Source: Okibacterium sp. HSC-33S16 (GTDB lineage: Bacteria; Actinomycetota; Actinomycetes; Actinomycetales; Microbacteriaceae). From it: a stretch of 64,000 nucleotides of DNA. Within the stretch, counting starts at the first letter, position 1. Every line of letters begins with the position of its first letter. The translations under genes and the position numbers were made by a program. This document shows, piece after piece, positions 28,093 through 36,455 of the stretch. The stretch lies in the NCBI RefSeq assembly GCF_024171565.1, contig NZ_JALJZZ010000003.1, forward strand, positions 355,596 through 419,595. Reading direction: 5' to 3'. A model generated the notes under the pieces. That model did no database searches, was not told the origin of the DNA, and saw only the letters and a list, made by a program, of their open reading frames with translations.

Positions 28093-28843
28093 TTCGGCCG
28101 ACTCGGCAGGGCAGCCCTGGAAAGGCCGCCACTTCGACAACAACGCCTTTTCGGGCGATGATGGCTCCGCACCGCCCGAGCTCCTCGATGCGCTGAGCCG
28201 GTTCTCCGCCGGAACAGCGGGGGAGAAGGCGGTCGTCGACGCCTTCCGAACGTCGCGACTCCTCATTCCCCTGGTCGCCCACGCCGGTGACGTCGGCGTC
28301 AACGAACACGGCCAGACCATCGATAAGACACAGGAACTGTCGATCGTGACCGTCGCAGGACCCGATGGGCGCAATGTGCTCCCCGTTTTCTCGTCGGTGA
28401 CCGCCATGCAACGCTGGAAAACAGTCGCTCGACCGGTGCCGGCCGATGGCATCCGTGTTGCCCTCGCCGCAGCGAGTGAACAGACCGACCTGGTCGTCCT
28501 CGACCCGACGAGTGAGACCGAATTTGCCCTGCGGCGCCCGGCGCTGTGGGCTGTTGCCCAGTCCCAGGAGTGGACCCCGGCGTACCTGAACCCTGACGTG
28601 CTTGACGCGTTCCTGGCCAGTGCCCGGTCAGAACTGGCTGTGCTCGACGTGCGGCTCGCCGCCGGCGACCCGCGCGCGCGACTGGCCGGTCCGGAACTGG
28701 TCGCCCACCTTGAGCTCGTTGACGGGCTTACGCGCAGTGAGCTCGATACGGTGCTCTCACGACTGGCGCAGCGCTGGGCGGCGAGCGACGTCATCGCCAC
28801 CATGGTTGACTCGCTGGCCGTCCGGCTCGAAGCGTCGGCCTGA
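28076..28843 (+). CDS. SseB-like protein
   Basis: This 255-residue soluble protein has an SseB-type domain (about 45-160: [26 protein letters not shown]). The start is the ATG at 28076 inside the last codons of hisA, a 17-base overlap. Genes of this type often follow hisA in actinobacteria. Function unknown; the SseB name comes from a Salmonella protein family and does not imply secretion here. Confidence 0.8.
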   Translation: MSHPTNSADSAGQPWKGRHFDNNAFSGDDGSAPPELLDALSRFSAGTAGEKAVVDAFRTSRLLIPLVAHAGDVGVNEHGQTIDKTQELSIVTVAGPDGRNVLPVFSSVTAMQRWKTVARPVPADGIRVALAAASEQTDLVVLDPTSETEFALRRPALWAVAQSQEWTPAYLNPDVLDAFLASARSELAVLDVRLAAGDPRARLAGPELVAHLELVDGLTRSELDTVLSRLAQRWAASDVIATMVDSLAVRLEASA

Positions 28844-28925
28844 GCGGATCGTCCTCGTCCGATCCTGCAGAAACGCTTGACCTTCGCCTCGGTCGGTGGT
28901 GGCATGAGTTCAACGGGAGGACCCC

Positions 28926-29441
28926 ATGCCAGAACCCACCGGAAGCATTGTTCGAGGGCGCGACCAGACCTTCGAACTCACCCTGACCCGGCACTTCGAC
29001 GCGCCGGTCGCGAACGTGTGGGCCAGTCTCACCGACCCGGAACAGACGCCAGCCTGGCTGGGTCCGTGGCGGGGCACACCGGGGGTCGGGCACACCGTCG
29101 AGCTGCAGATGGCGTTCGAAGAGGGTGATTCATGGAGTTCGGTGCGCATTGATGAGTGCGAACCGCCGCGCCGGATCGCGGTCTCGGTGACGGTGTCAGA
29201 GGAGGTCGGCGGCTGGGACCTCGAAGCGACGCTCGAGGAGCGGGACGGCGGAACCCTGCTCACCTTTGTTCACCGGCTCGATGACCCGGCAAGCGCGGAG
29301 TCGATTGGGCCGGGCTGGGAGTACTACCTCGACATGCTCGGCGCCGCGCGGGACGGAACTGATCGGCCAGAGTTCGATGACTACTACCCGTCCCAGGTGG
29401 CGTATTACACGAAACAGGCGAATCGCGTCCTGACCGGCTGA
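28926..29441 (+). CDS. SRPBCC/AHSA1-family protein
   Basis: The 171-residue protein has the START-like SRPBCC fold: LTRHFDAPVANVWASLTDPEQTPAWLGP at the start (quoted in part) and WDLEATLEERDGGTLLTFVHR in the core. Members bind small hydrophobic ligands or act as Hsp90 co-chaperone-like proteins. The ligand is unknown. GGGAGG gives a good ribosome-binding site. Confidence 0.85.
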   Translation: MPEPTGSIVRGRDQTFELTLTRHFDAPVANVWASLTDPEQTPAWLGPWRGTPGVGHTVELQMAFEEGDSWSSVRIDECEPPRRIAVSVTVSEEVGGWDLEATLEERDGGTLLTFVHRLDDPASAESIGPGWEYYLDMLGAARDGTDRPEFDDYYPSQVAYYTKQANRVLTG

Positions 29442-29477
29442 GCCGAAGCATCCGCACCTCATCTGTCACAGGTGCGC

Positions 29478-29483
29478 CATACT
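29478..29483 (+). promoter_or_regulatory. -10 box (CATACT) upstream of the 29490 gene
   Basis: CATACT ends 6 bases before the ATG at 29490, supporting that start as leaderless. Confidence 0.45.
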
Positions 29484-29489
29484 GACGTC

Positions 29490-29960
29490 ATGACGACTCA
29501 CCCTGTTTCGCCCCGACGCGGTCTGGCGGTGCTCGCGCTCGTTGTGGGTGTGCTCGTGGTGGTGTCGCTCGTCGTGGTGTTCAGCAGGGGCGAGCCGGAG
29601 CTTCGTGACGCGTCGACGCCGGAGGGTGTTGTGCAGCGGTATTCCGTGGCGGTGCTCGATGGCGACGAAGACGCGGCGCTCGAATATCTCACCGAGCAGG
29701 CGAGGGTCGACTGCGGGTCGATTGCCACCACCGAGACCGAGACCCTGCGGATCTCGCTCGTGTCGACGACCGAGCGGCCGGGAGGGAACGCCGCCGAAGT
29801 GACGGTGTCGCTGAGCCGTGACTCGAGTGGTGGTCCGTTCGGTGGGTCCGGCTATGAGTATGAGGAAAGCTTTGTGCTTGAAAAGGTCGGTGACGACTGG
29901 CGCATCGAAACCGCTCCATGGGAGCTGGCGTTCTGCCGCAACGAACGGTTCTCCGAGTGA
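29490..29960 (+). CDS. Membrane-anchored protein of unknown function
   Basis: The 156-residue protein has one N-terminal helix (about 11-31) and an extracytoplasmic domain. STPEGVVQRYSVAVLDGDEDAALEYLTE and DDWRIETAPWEL (the first quoted in part) resemble the NTF2-like/DUF4878 folds of cell-surface proteins. Two cysteines (near 75 and 150) could pair outside the cell. Its stop overlaps the next start (GTGA), so the two genes are coupled and the proteins may work together. Confidence 0.7.
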   Translation: MTTHPVSPRRGLAVLALVVGVLVVVSLVVVFSRGEPELRDASTPEGVVQRYSVAVLDGDEDAALEYLTEQARVDCGSIATTETETLRISLVSTTERPGGNAAEVTVSLSRDSSGGPFGGSGYEYEESFVLEKVGDDWRIETAPWELAFCRNERFSE

Positions 29961-31660
29961 CCGGCGTCTCGCCGTCGCCGGTGTCGAGTGTTGTTGCCAC
30001 CGGAAGGCCGTCGCCGGCCGGGCAGGTCGTGCGACGCCTTGTCGTCTACACGCTGTTGGCCGTGCTCGTCGATATCGCGGCGATCGGCCTGGCCGGTTTA
30101 CTCGGGCGGGCGCTCGACATCGACACGGTGCTCGCCGGGAATAACACATCCGGGCTCGCCCAGTCGCTCGCATTCACGCTCATCGCGGGGCCGCTGGCCG
30201 CCCTGCTCTGGTGGTCGGTCTGGCGCCGGCTGGCCGATCCCGCCGAGCGTGCGTCGCTCGCCTGGGGTATCTATCTCTCCACGGTGCTGACCGTGTCGCT
30301 CATCGTGTTCAGCGTTGCCCTGTTCGGGGTGCTGGCGGGCCTTATCGATGGGGACTGGGACGGCTCGGGCGCCGCGACCGCGTTGGTCTGGGCGGCCGTC
30401 TGGGCCTGGCACGAGCGGATGCGTCGGCATCCGTCGAAAGGTCCGGTGCGCCTCGCAACGGTGCCCGCCGTGCTCGGCGCGAGTTACGGCCTGGTCCTCG
30501 GAGCATCCGCTGCAGCCGGAACCCTCTCCATCGTGTTCTCGGCGGCGCTGTCTCGGCTCGGCGACGGCACCCTCATTGAGGGAGCCTGGGGCACCGGCGC
30601 CCTGCACTCGCTGGTGTGGGCACTCGGCGGATCGGCGATCTGGGCGTTGCACTGGTACGGAGCGCGCGCCCGCACGACCGCATCGGCTCTCGGGTCGGTC
30701 GCGCTCGTGGTCCTCGGCATCCTCGCCGCGAGCATCGCGACGCTCGGCGGCATCGGCACGATGCTCTTCGTCGCGTTGCGGCTGGCCGTCGATCGCACCG
30801 ATCGGCTCCCGGTGCTCCTCGACCCGCTGGCCCCGGCGCTGGCCGCCGCTGCGGTCGGTGCCGCGGTCTGGCTGTATGCACGAGCTGTCACACAGACGCG
30901 CTCCCCGGCCACCCGAAACGCCCGTGCGCTGGCGACGAGTGGCGTCGCCCTGGCCGGAGCGGCATCGGGCATCGGTGTCATCGTCAACTCCGCGCTCGGG
31001 ATCCTCGCGCTGCCGCTCGCCGGCGACAACACCCGCACCCTCCTCCTCGGCGGCTTAAGCGCACTTCTCGTCGGAGCGCCCGTCTGGTGGTTCGCCTGGC
31101 GTCCACATCTTCGAACGGATGCCACGTGGCAGCTCCCCGGACGCCGCATCTACCTGATCGCCATCTTTGGCATCAGCGCTGTTGTCGCACTGATCACGCT
31201 TCTCGTGATCGGGTACCGGGTATTCGAGTTCGCGCTCGGCGAGAGCGGGGGACTGCTCGACCGCGTGCGTGCGCCGCTCGGGCTGCTCACCGCGACCGCG
31301 CTCGTGGCCGGCTACCACTTCAGCGTGTGGCGGCAGGACAGGGCCAGCGCCGAGGGGAGCGAGGCGGATGCCTCAACTCCGCCGGAGCGTCCGCGCGAGA
31401 TCGGCGAAGTGATCCTGGTGACCTCGGCGGAACCAGTGTTTCTCGTGGGCGCGATCAGCGCGGCAACCGGGGCGCCGGTTACGGTCTGGCGGACCCAGTC
31501 CGAGATTCAGGCGCCGGCCGAGGGCGGGACTGAGCCCGGCACCGGGAGCGGGGTAATGGTGAGCGTCGAGTCCGTGCTCGCCGCACTGGACGGTGTGACC
31601 GCTCAACGGGTTCTGGTTGTCGCGACCGACCGACTCGAGGTGCTTCCGCTCCTGGACTGA
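29957..31660 (+). CDS. Multi-pass membrane protein built of about six repeats (DUF5671-like)
   Basis: The 567-residue protein starts at GTG 29957, overlapping the previous stop. Roughly every 75 residues a two-helix unit ends in a W-x-x-x-W/R motif: near residues 85-91, 148-155, 229-238, 304-310, 377-386 and 452-462. The pattern looks like tandem duplication of a DUF5671-type hairpin. A cytosolic tail of about 105 residues (from about 463) follows. No catalytic motif is seen and the function is unknown. Confidence 0.7.
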   Translation: MTGVSPSPVSSVVATGRPSPAGQVVRRLVVYTLLAVLVDIAAIGLAGLLGRALDIDTVLAGNNTSGLAQSLAFTLIAGPLAALLWWSVWRRLADPAERASLAWGIYLSTVLTVSLIVFSVALFGVLAGLIDGDWDGSGAATALVWAAVWAWHERMRRHPSKGPVRLATVPAVLGASYGLVLGASAAAGTLSIVFSAALSRLGDGTLIEGAWGTGALHSLVWALGGSAIWALHWYGARARTTASALGSVALVVLGILAASIATLGGIGTMLFVALRLAVDRTDRLPVLLDPLAPALAAAAVGAAVWLYARAVTQTRSPATRNARALATSGVALAGAASGIGVIVNSALGILALPLAGDNTRTLLLGGLSALLVGAPVWWFAWRPHLRTDATWQLPGRRIYLIAIFGISAVVALITLLVIGYRVFEFALGESGGLLDRVRAPLGLLTATALVAGYHFSVWRQDRASAEGSEADASTPPERPREIGEVILVTSAEPVFLVGAISAATGAPVTVWRTQSEIQAPAEGGTEPGTGSGVMVSVESVLAALDGVTAQRVLVVATDRLEVLPLLD

Positions 31661-31673
31661 CCGGGCACGCAGG

Positions 31674-31772
31674 TTCGTCGGGCCCTTGTGTCGGTTGTGG
31701 CGCTGAGAGTCGGCGTTCCGGCCCGATGAGCAGTCACGCGGTCCCGGGGGTGGGTTCCTAGGGCCCGACGAA
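31674..31772. repeat. 99-bp element bounded by perfect 12-bp inverted repeats
   Basis: TTCGTCGGGCCC (31674-31685) and GGGCCCGACGAA (31761-31772) are exact inverted copies. They flank 75 bases without an ORF, between two convergent genes. It may be a terminator, a structured RNA or a MITE-like relic. Confidence 0.6.
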
Positions 31773-31796
31773 AGACGGCGGGCCCGCGGGGCTCGG

Positions 31797-32162
31797 CTAG
31801 TTAACCGGCCCGGTCCACTTCTCGCCCGGCCCCTTGCCGATCGGGTCAGGCATGGGGGAGGCCTCGCGGAAAGCGAGCTGCAACGACCGAAGACCGTCGC
31901 GCAGGCTCCGTGCGTGCATGTCACTCACCTCGGGAGCGCCGGCGGTGATGAGGCCGGCCAGGGCGTTGATAAGTTTGCGCGCTTCATCAAGGTCGAGCTG
32001 GGTGTCCGGGTCGTCGGCCAGGCCACACTTCACAGCGGCAGCGCTCATGAGGTGGACGGCCGTCGTGGTGATAACTTCGACGGCGCCGACGTCTGCGATG
32101 TCGCGGGTTGCGTCCGCCGCGGCGTCCTCAACGTTGTCGTACGGGGATTCGTTAGTGCTCAA
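31797..32162 (-). CDS. DUF1844 family protein
   Basis: This is a small soluble alpha-helical protein of about 121 residues. AVEVITTTAVHLMSAAAVKCGL and DLDEARKLINALAGLI (quoted in part) match DUF1844, which lies next to infC in many actinobacteria. Start codons available are TTG at 32168 and TTG at 32162. I prefer 32162 because AGAGG lies 6 bases before it. Function unknown. It is divergent from infC. Confidence 0.8.
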   Translation of the reverse strand: MSTNESPYDNVEDAAADATRDIADVGAVEVITTTAVHLMSAAAVKCGLADDPDTQLDLDEARKLINALAGLITAGAPEVSDMHARSLRDGLRSLQLAFREASPMPDPIGKGPGEKWTGPVN

Positions 32163-32175
32163 TGCCAACCTCTGC

Positions 32176-32181
32176 TAGACT
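32176..32181 (+). promoter_or_regulatory. -10 box (TAGACT) of the infC operon
   Basis: TAGACT is the best -10 match in the region divergent from the DUF1844 gene. Transcription from it would give a leader of about 240 bases before infC. Confidence 0.5.
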
Positions 32182-32187
32182 CTAAGA

Positions 32188-32429
32188 CGGCTCCGGGGCT
32201 TTGTCCCGGTACGAAAGAGGAAAATTCCCACCCGCGCTTGACCGCTTCACTAAGGTTACCGGGTTGTTGTACTCCGCCGAACGCATGGATTCCATGCCGA
32301 GGTAGCTAGGGTGCGAGCCACTGTGATGGGTTTATACCGTCATGGTTGCGGTGTGTGACTTCTCCTCTCTCGCTTTGTGCAGACATCCGTCTGTAGAAAA
32401 AGTCGAAGATTGAGTTAGAGGAGTAACGC
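32188..32429 (+). other. Long 5' leader of infC-rpmI-rplT, with hairpins
   Basis: The region has no ORF. It can form CCGGG/CCCGG (32193-32209), GCATGG/CCATGC (32283-32297) and CAGAC/GTCTG (32380-32393) stems. Leaders before infC or rplT often carry L20 or IF3 autoregulation. A candidate regulatory RNA. Confidence 0.45.
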
Positions 32430-32432
32430 ATT
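32417..32432 (+). promoter_or_regulatory. Ribosome-binding site and ATT start of infC
   Basis: AGAGGAG (32417-32423) lies 6 bases before ATT (32430-32432). No ATG, GTG or TTG exists in frame until codon 59. Confidence 0.85.
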
Positions 32433-33014
32433 AGCGATCCCCGTACAAACGACCGTATCCGAGTCCCCGAGGTCCGCCTCGTCGGTCCCGCCGGAGAACA
32501 GGTCGGCGTCGTCAAGATTGAGGTAGCACTGCGCCTGGCGCAGGAAGCTGAGCTCGATCTCGTCGAGGTTGCCCCGAACTCCAAGCCTCCGGTCGCGAAG
32601 ATCATGGATTACGGCAAGTTCAAGTACGAGGCTGCGCAGAAGGCCAAAGAGGCCCGGCGCAACCAGGCGAACACCATCCTCAAAGAGGTTCGGTTCCGTC
32701 TCAAGATCGATAAGCACGATTACGAAACGAAAGTTAAGCGCGCTGAGGGATTCCTCAAGGGTGGCGACAAGGTCAAGGCAATGATCCTGTTCCGCGGCCG
32801 TGAGCAGTCCCGACCCGACCAGGGTGTGCGCTTGCTCCAAAAATTTGCCGAAGATGTCGCGGAACTGGGCACTGTTGAGTCCAATCCGACCATTGATGGT
32901 CGAAACATGGTCATGGTGATCGGCCCTCTGAAGAACAAGTCAGAGGCCAAGGCCGAAGCCAACGCACAACGTGCTGCGAATAAAGCAGCGAAGCAGGAGG
33001 AAGACAATGCCTAA
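32430..33014 (+). CDS. infC: Translation initiation factor IF-3 (ATT start)
   Basis: IF-3 binds the 30S subunit and checks start codons. From the ATT at 32430 the protein has 194 residues, with the conserved N-terminus [18 protein letters not shown], the linker [21 protein letters not shown] (split here) and the C-terminal domain. Starting at the next usual start codon (ATG 32604) would delete the whole N-terminal domain. E. coli infC also starts with ATT and uses it for autoregulation. The gene overlaps rpmI by 8 bases. Confidence 0.95.
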   Translation: MSDPRTNDRIRVPEVRLVGPAGEQVGVVKIEVALRLAQEAELDLVEVAPNSKPPVAKIMDYGKFKYEAAQKAKEARRNQANTILKEVRFRLKIDKHDYETKVKRAEGFLKGGDKVKAMILFRGREQSRPDQGVRLLQKFAEDVAELGTVESNPTIDGRNMVMVIGPLKNKSEAKAEANAQRAANKAAKQEEDNA

Positions 33015-33201
33015 GCAGAAGACCCATTCCGGTGCCAAGAAGCGATTCAAGCTCACCGGTTCCGGCAAGATCAAGAAGCAGCAGTCGGGCATGCGCCACA
33101 ACCTCGAGGTGAAGTCCACGCAGCGCAAGCGTCGTCTCAACAACGACCAGCTCGTGTCGAAGGCTGACACCAAGAACATCAAGAAGCTTCTCGGTCACTA
33201 A
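33007..33201 (+). CDS. rpmI: 50S ribosomal protein L35
   Basis: The 64-residue basic protein has the L35 signature [20 protein letters not shown] and ends in KKLLGH. The ATG overlaps the end of infC, and AGGAGG lies just before it inside infC. It is cotranscribed with infC and rplT. Confidence 0.98.
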   Translation: MPKQKTHSGAKKRFKLTGSGKIKKQQSGMRHNLEVKSTQRKRRLNNDQLVSKADTKNIKKLLGH

Positions 33202-33229
33202 GACCAGCACCCGATAGGAATATAGACAA

Positions 33230-33616
33230 ATGGCAAGAGTAAAAAGGGCGGTAAACGCTCACAAGAAGCGTCGGGTTATCCTCGAGCGCGCCGAGGGTTA
33301 CCGCGGCCAGCGTTCACGCCTGTACCGCAAGGCCAAGGAGCAGGTCACCCACTCCATGGTGTACGCGTACCGCGACCGCCGCCAGAAGAAGGGTGACTTC
33401 CGTCGCCTCTGGATCCAGCGGATCAACGCAGCATCGCGCGCCAATGGCCTCACCTACAACCGCCTCATCCAGGGTCTCGGCCTTGCTGGCATCGAGGTTG
33501 ACCGTCGTATCCTCGCTGAGCTCGCTGTGAACGAGCCCGCGACGTTCGCGGCCCTCGTCGAGAGCGCCAAGAAGGCCCTTCCGGCCGACACCTCGGCTCC
33601 GAAGGCAGCAGCGTAA
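33230..33616 (+). CDS. rplT: 50S ribosomal protein L20
   Basis: The 128-residue protein is an early 23S rRNA-binding assembly protein. It has [14 protein letters not shown] at the start and [18 protein letters not shown] in the core. L20 represses its own operon in several bacteria. A short Ala-rich tail follows the core. A strong terminator ends the operon. Confidence 0.98.
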   Translation: MARVKRAVNAHKKRRVILERAEGYRGQRSRLYRKAKEQVTHSMVYAYRDRRQKKGDFRRLWIQRINAASRANGLTYNRLIQGLGLAGIEVDRRILAELAVNEPATFAALVESAKKALPADTSAPKAAA

Positions 33617-33631
33617 GCAGCTTTTCTTTTC

Positions 33632-33670
33632 AACGGGCATCCCGCTTCGGCGGGGTGCCCGTTGTTGTTT
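33632..33670 (+). terminator. Intrinsic terminator of infC-rpmI-rplT
   Basis: A 14-bp stem with one G-U pair (33632-33645 with 33650-33663) closes a TTCG tetraloop and is followed by TTGTTT. Confidence 0.9.
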
Positions 33671-33706
33671 GTGAGCGAGCCTCCCGGTGGAACCAATGGG
33701 CGTCCG

Positions 33707-33712
33707 TACACT
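33707..33712 (+). promoter_or_regulatory. -10 box (TACACT) for a leaderless rRNA methyltransferase mRNA
   Basis: TACACT ends 6 bases before the GTG at 33719 and sets that start over an earlier in-frame TTG in the terminator. Confidence 0.55.
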
Positions 33713-33718
33713 GGGGGA

Positions 33719-34528
33719 GTGCTTGATAACCCACGTTCCCCGCGCGTCCGAGCGGTCGCCAAACTCGCCAAACGTCCCGCCCGGGTTGATACCGGTCTCT
33801 TCCTCCTTGAAGGCCCACAGGCGGTCTCCGAAGCGCTGAGCTTCCGTCCCGACCTCATTGTCGAGCTGTACGCGACGCCGACCGCGTCGGAGCGGTACAG
33901 CGACGTCGCCGAGATGATCGAGCTGCAACCAGACATCGAATTTGAATTCGTCTCCGAGGAAGTCCTCACGGTGATGAGCGACACCGTCACGCCGCAGGGC
34001 TTCATCGCGGTGGCACACCAGTTCCCGACCTCGATGAAGGACATTTTCAACGCGGAGCCGAAGCTCATCGCGATCCTCGAGGAAGTGCGTGACCCCGGGA
34101 ACCTCGGCACGATCATCCGGGCGGCCGACTCGGCCGGTGCCGACGCCGTGATTCTCACCGGTCGTACCGTCGACCTGTACAACCCGAAGGTCGTTCGCTC
34201 GACAACCGGATCGCTGTTTCACCTGCCGATCGCCGTCGGGGCCGAACTGCCGAATGTCATCGAGCGCGCGACTAAGGCCGGGCTCCGTGTGCTGGCCGCC
34301 GACGTCAAGGGAACGAGCCTGCTCGACGCCCGCAACTCCGGCGACTTGACCCAGCCGACCGCCTGGCTGTTCGGTAACGAAGCGCACGGGCTGCTCGATG
34401 AGCAGCTCTCGCTCGTCGATGCCGCGATCACGGTTCCGATCTACGGCCAGGCAGAGTCAATGAACCTCGCCACCGCCGCATCGGTGTGCCTGTACGAATC
34501 GGCGTTTGCGCAACGTAGCGCAGGCTGA
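33719..34528 (+). CDS. TrmH/SpoU-family RNA 2'-O-methyltransferase
   Basis: The 269-residue protein has an N-terminal L30e-like substrate-binding domain (about 1-105) and a C-terminal SPOUT knot. The knot motifs are EEVRDPGNLGTIIRAADSAG (motif 1), FGNEAHGL (motif 2) and VPIYGQAESMNLATAASVCLYE (motif 3, quoted in part). It probably methylates a 23S rRNA ribose; the nucleotide is not determined. The gene lies between the L20 operon and pheST, as in many actinobacteria. Confidence 0.92.
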   Translation: MLDNPRSPRVRAVAKLAKRPARVDTGLFLLEGPQAVSEALSFRPDLIVELYATPTASERYSDVAEMIELQPDIEFEFVSEEVLTVMSDTVTPQGFIAVAHQFPTSMKDIFNAEPKLIAILEEVRDPGNLGTIIRAADSAGADAVILTGRTVDLYNPKVVRSTTGSLFHLPIAVGAELPNVIERATKAGLRVLAADVKGTSLLDARNSGDLTQPTAWLFGNEAHGLLDEQLSLVDAAITVPIYGQAESMNLATAASVCLYESAFAQRSAG

Positions 34529-34539
34529 CCTTCTGGCGC

Positions 34540-34596
34540 CGAGGCATCCGTTTCTCTGCCGGAAATCTTGGTTACGAATGAGTAACGGATGCCTCG
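34540..34596. terminator. 13-bp inverted repeat after the TrmH-family gene
   Basis: CGAGGCATCCGTT (34540-34552) pairs perfectly with 34584-34596 across a 31-base loop. Both arms contain the recurrent octamer. The long loop and lack of T run make the terminator call tentative. Confidence 0.45.
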
Positions 34597-34624
34597 CGTC
34601 ATGCGGCTGAAACATGCCGTCCCC

Positions 34625-34630
34625 TAGTTT
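34625..34630 (+). promoter_or_regulatory. -10 box (TAGTTT) for leaderless gluA mRNA
   Basis: TAGTTT ends 6 bases before the gluA ATG at 34637. Confidence 0.55.
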
Positions 34631-34636
34631 GGACGC

Positions 34637-35425
34637 ATGGAACCAACGCTAATACCGAACACGACGAGCATGCCCATCGCGAAACGCGGTGAACCGCTGG
34701 TCATCGTGGACTCGGTGAACAAGCACTACGGCGAGCTCCATGTCCTGAAAGACATCAACACGACCGTCACCCGTGGCGAGGTTGTTGTGGTGATCGGACC
34801 CAGCGGTTCGGGAAAATCGACGCTCTGTCGTGCCATCAACCGGCTCGAGACCATCGACTCCGGCAGCATCACGATCGACGGCAAAAAGCTCCCCGAAGAG
34901 GGCGCCGAGTTGGCAGACCTGCGCGCAGACGTTGGCATGGTTTTCCAGTCGTTCAACCTCTTTGCGCACAAGACAGTGCTCGAAAACATCACCCTTGCGC
35001 CAATGAAGGTCAAGAAGATGTCGAAGACGGATGCCACGGAGCGCGCTATGACGCTGCTTGAGCGGGTCGGGGTTGCGAACCAGGCGCACAAGATGCCGGC
35101 GCAGCTGTCCGGTGGCCAACAACAGCGTGTTGCAATTGCACGCTCGCTCGCCATGAGTCCGAAGCTGATCCTGATGGATGAGCCGACGAGTGCGCTCGAC
35201 CCTGAAATGATCAACGAGGTTCTCGACGTCATGGTTGGGCTCGCCAAGGAGGGCATGACCATGATCGTGGTGACCCACGAGATGGGATTCGCCCGCAAAG
35301 CCGCCGATCGTGTGCTCTTCATGGCCGATGGCGAAATCGTTGAAGAGGCGACGCCCGAGACGTTCTTCAGCGCCCCCAAGTCGGACCGGGCGAAAGACTT
35401 CCTGTCCAAAATTCTCGATCACTGA
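34637..35425 (+). CDS. gluA: Polar amino acid (glutamate-type) ABC importer ATPase
   Basis: This 262-residue ATPase belongs to the GlnQ/GluA group that drives uptake of polar amino acids. It has Walker [26 protein letters not shown], Walker [16 protein letters not shown] and the switch [15 protein letters not shown]. It is the first gene of a gluABCD operon. The GluA name follows the Corynebacterium order (ATPase, binding protein, two permeases). Glutamate as substrate is inferred. Confidence 0.9.
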   Translation: MEPTLIPNTTSMPIAKRGEPLVIVDSVNKHYGELHVLKDINTTVTRGEVVVVIGPSGSGKSTLCRAINRLETIDSGSITIDGKKLPEEGAELADLRADVGMVFQSFNLFAHKTVLENITLAPMKVKKMSKTDATERAMTLLERVGVANQAHKMPAQLSGGQQQRVAIARSLAMSPKLILMDEPTSALDPEMINEVLDVMVGLAKEGMTMIVVTHEMGFARKAADRVLFMADGEIVEEATPETFFSAPKSDRAKDFLSKILDH

Positions 35426-35513
35426 CCGGCCAGCGCCACCCGGCGCGAGCCTCTCACGCTTAGCCGCCCAGCGGCTGGGGAAACACAGCACAACACAAGG
35501 AATGAGATTGCAG

Positions 35514-36377
35514 ATGAAGCGCAAAAAGCTATCACTGATCGCACTCGGCGGAGCCGCGTTGCTCGCGCTGTCCGCTTGTTCAGGCGGCGGCGGAGACACC
35601 GCAGCACCGAAGCCCGAAGCAGCGCCCACGTTCGAAGCTGGCACAACGATGGCCAAGCTCGCTGACGCAGGCAAGATCACCATCGGTACCAAGTTCGACC
35701 AGCCGCTGTTCGGACTGCTGGGCCCGAGCGGAGAGCCCGAAGGGTTCGACGTCGAGATCGGCAAGATCATCGCAGCGAAGCTCGGTATCGCCGAAGACAA
35801 GATCGACTGGAAGGAAACGGTTTCAGCCAACCGCGAGCCTTACATCCAGAACGGTGAAGTCGACGTCGTCATCGCGACGTACACCATCAACGACAAGCGC
35901 AAGGAAGTTATCTCCTTCGCTGGTCCGTATTACATGGCCGGACAGTCGATCCTGACGCTCGCCGACAACAAGGACATCAAGAGCGAGGATGACCTCGTCG
36001 GCCAGCCGGTCTGCTCCGTCACCGGGTCCACCCCGGCAGCGAAGCTCGCGGAAATCGGAGCCACCCCGGTTCTCACCGACACCTACTCGAACTGCCTCGA
36101 GCCGCTTCGCACCGGCCAGGTTGTCGCCGTCTCCACTGACAACGTGATCCTTGCTGGTCTCGCTGCTCAGAACGAGGGCGAGTTCAAGGTTGTTGGTAAG
36201 CCGTTCACCGAAGAGCCGTACGGCATCGGTCTCGCGAAGGACGACACGGACTTCCGCGACTGGATCAACGACGTTCTCGAAGAGTCCTACGAGGACGGCT
36301 CGTACGAGGAGGCCTGGAACAGCACTGCTGGAACGGTTCTCGAGTTCGTCGAACCGCCGGCCGTAGACCGCTACTAA
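35514..36377 (+). CDS. gluB: Glutamate-type ABC importer substrate-binding lipoprotein
   Basis: The 287-residue lipoprotein has a basic start (MKRKKLSLIALGG), a lipobox LSAC at about 22-25 and a glycine/alanine linker. The periplasmic-binding fold carries KFDQPLFGLLGPSGEPEGFDVEIGK and DVVIATYTINDKRKE (quoted in part). The ATG at 35514 follows AAGGA. Another in-frame ATG at 35502 has no room for a ribosome-binding site. A perfect hairpin follows the gene. Confidence 0.9.
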   Translation: MKRKKLSLIALGGAALLALSACSGGGGDTAAPKPEAAPTFEAGTTMAKLADAGKITIGTKFDQPLFGLLGPSGEPEGFDVEIGKIIAAKLGIAEDKIDWKETVSANREPYIQNGEVDVVIATYTINDKRKEVISFAGPYYMAGQSILTLADNKDIKSEDDLVGQPVCSVTGSTPAAKLAEIGATPVLTDTYSNCLEPLRTGQVVAVSTDNVILAGLAAQNEGEFKVVGKPFTEEPYGIGLAKDDTDFRDWINDVLEESYEDGSYEEAWNSTAGTVLEFVEPPAVDRY

Positions 36378-36387
36378 AGTCCCATCA

Positions 36388-36424
36388 CACAAACGGGGCG
36401 GGGGATCACCCCGCCCCGTTTGTG
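36388..36424 (+). terminator. Perfect 16-bp hairpin between gluB and gluC
   Basis: Positions 36388-36403 pair exactly with 36409-36424 around GATCA. It would stop part of the transcripts, or protect the gluAB mRNA end, so that more binding protein than permease is made. Confidence 0.8.
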
Positions 36425-36455
36425 AGCACTCGCACAACAGAACGGAAGAGGCCAC

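Noticed and set aside
34578..34610. 10-codon ORF with two cysteines upstream of gluA
   Set aside because: It overlaps the inverted repeat arm, has no start signals and is too short to separate from chance.
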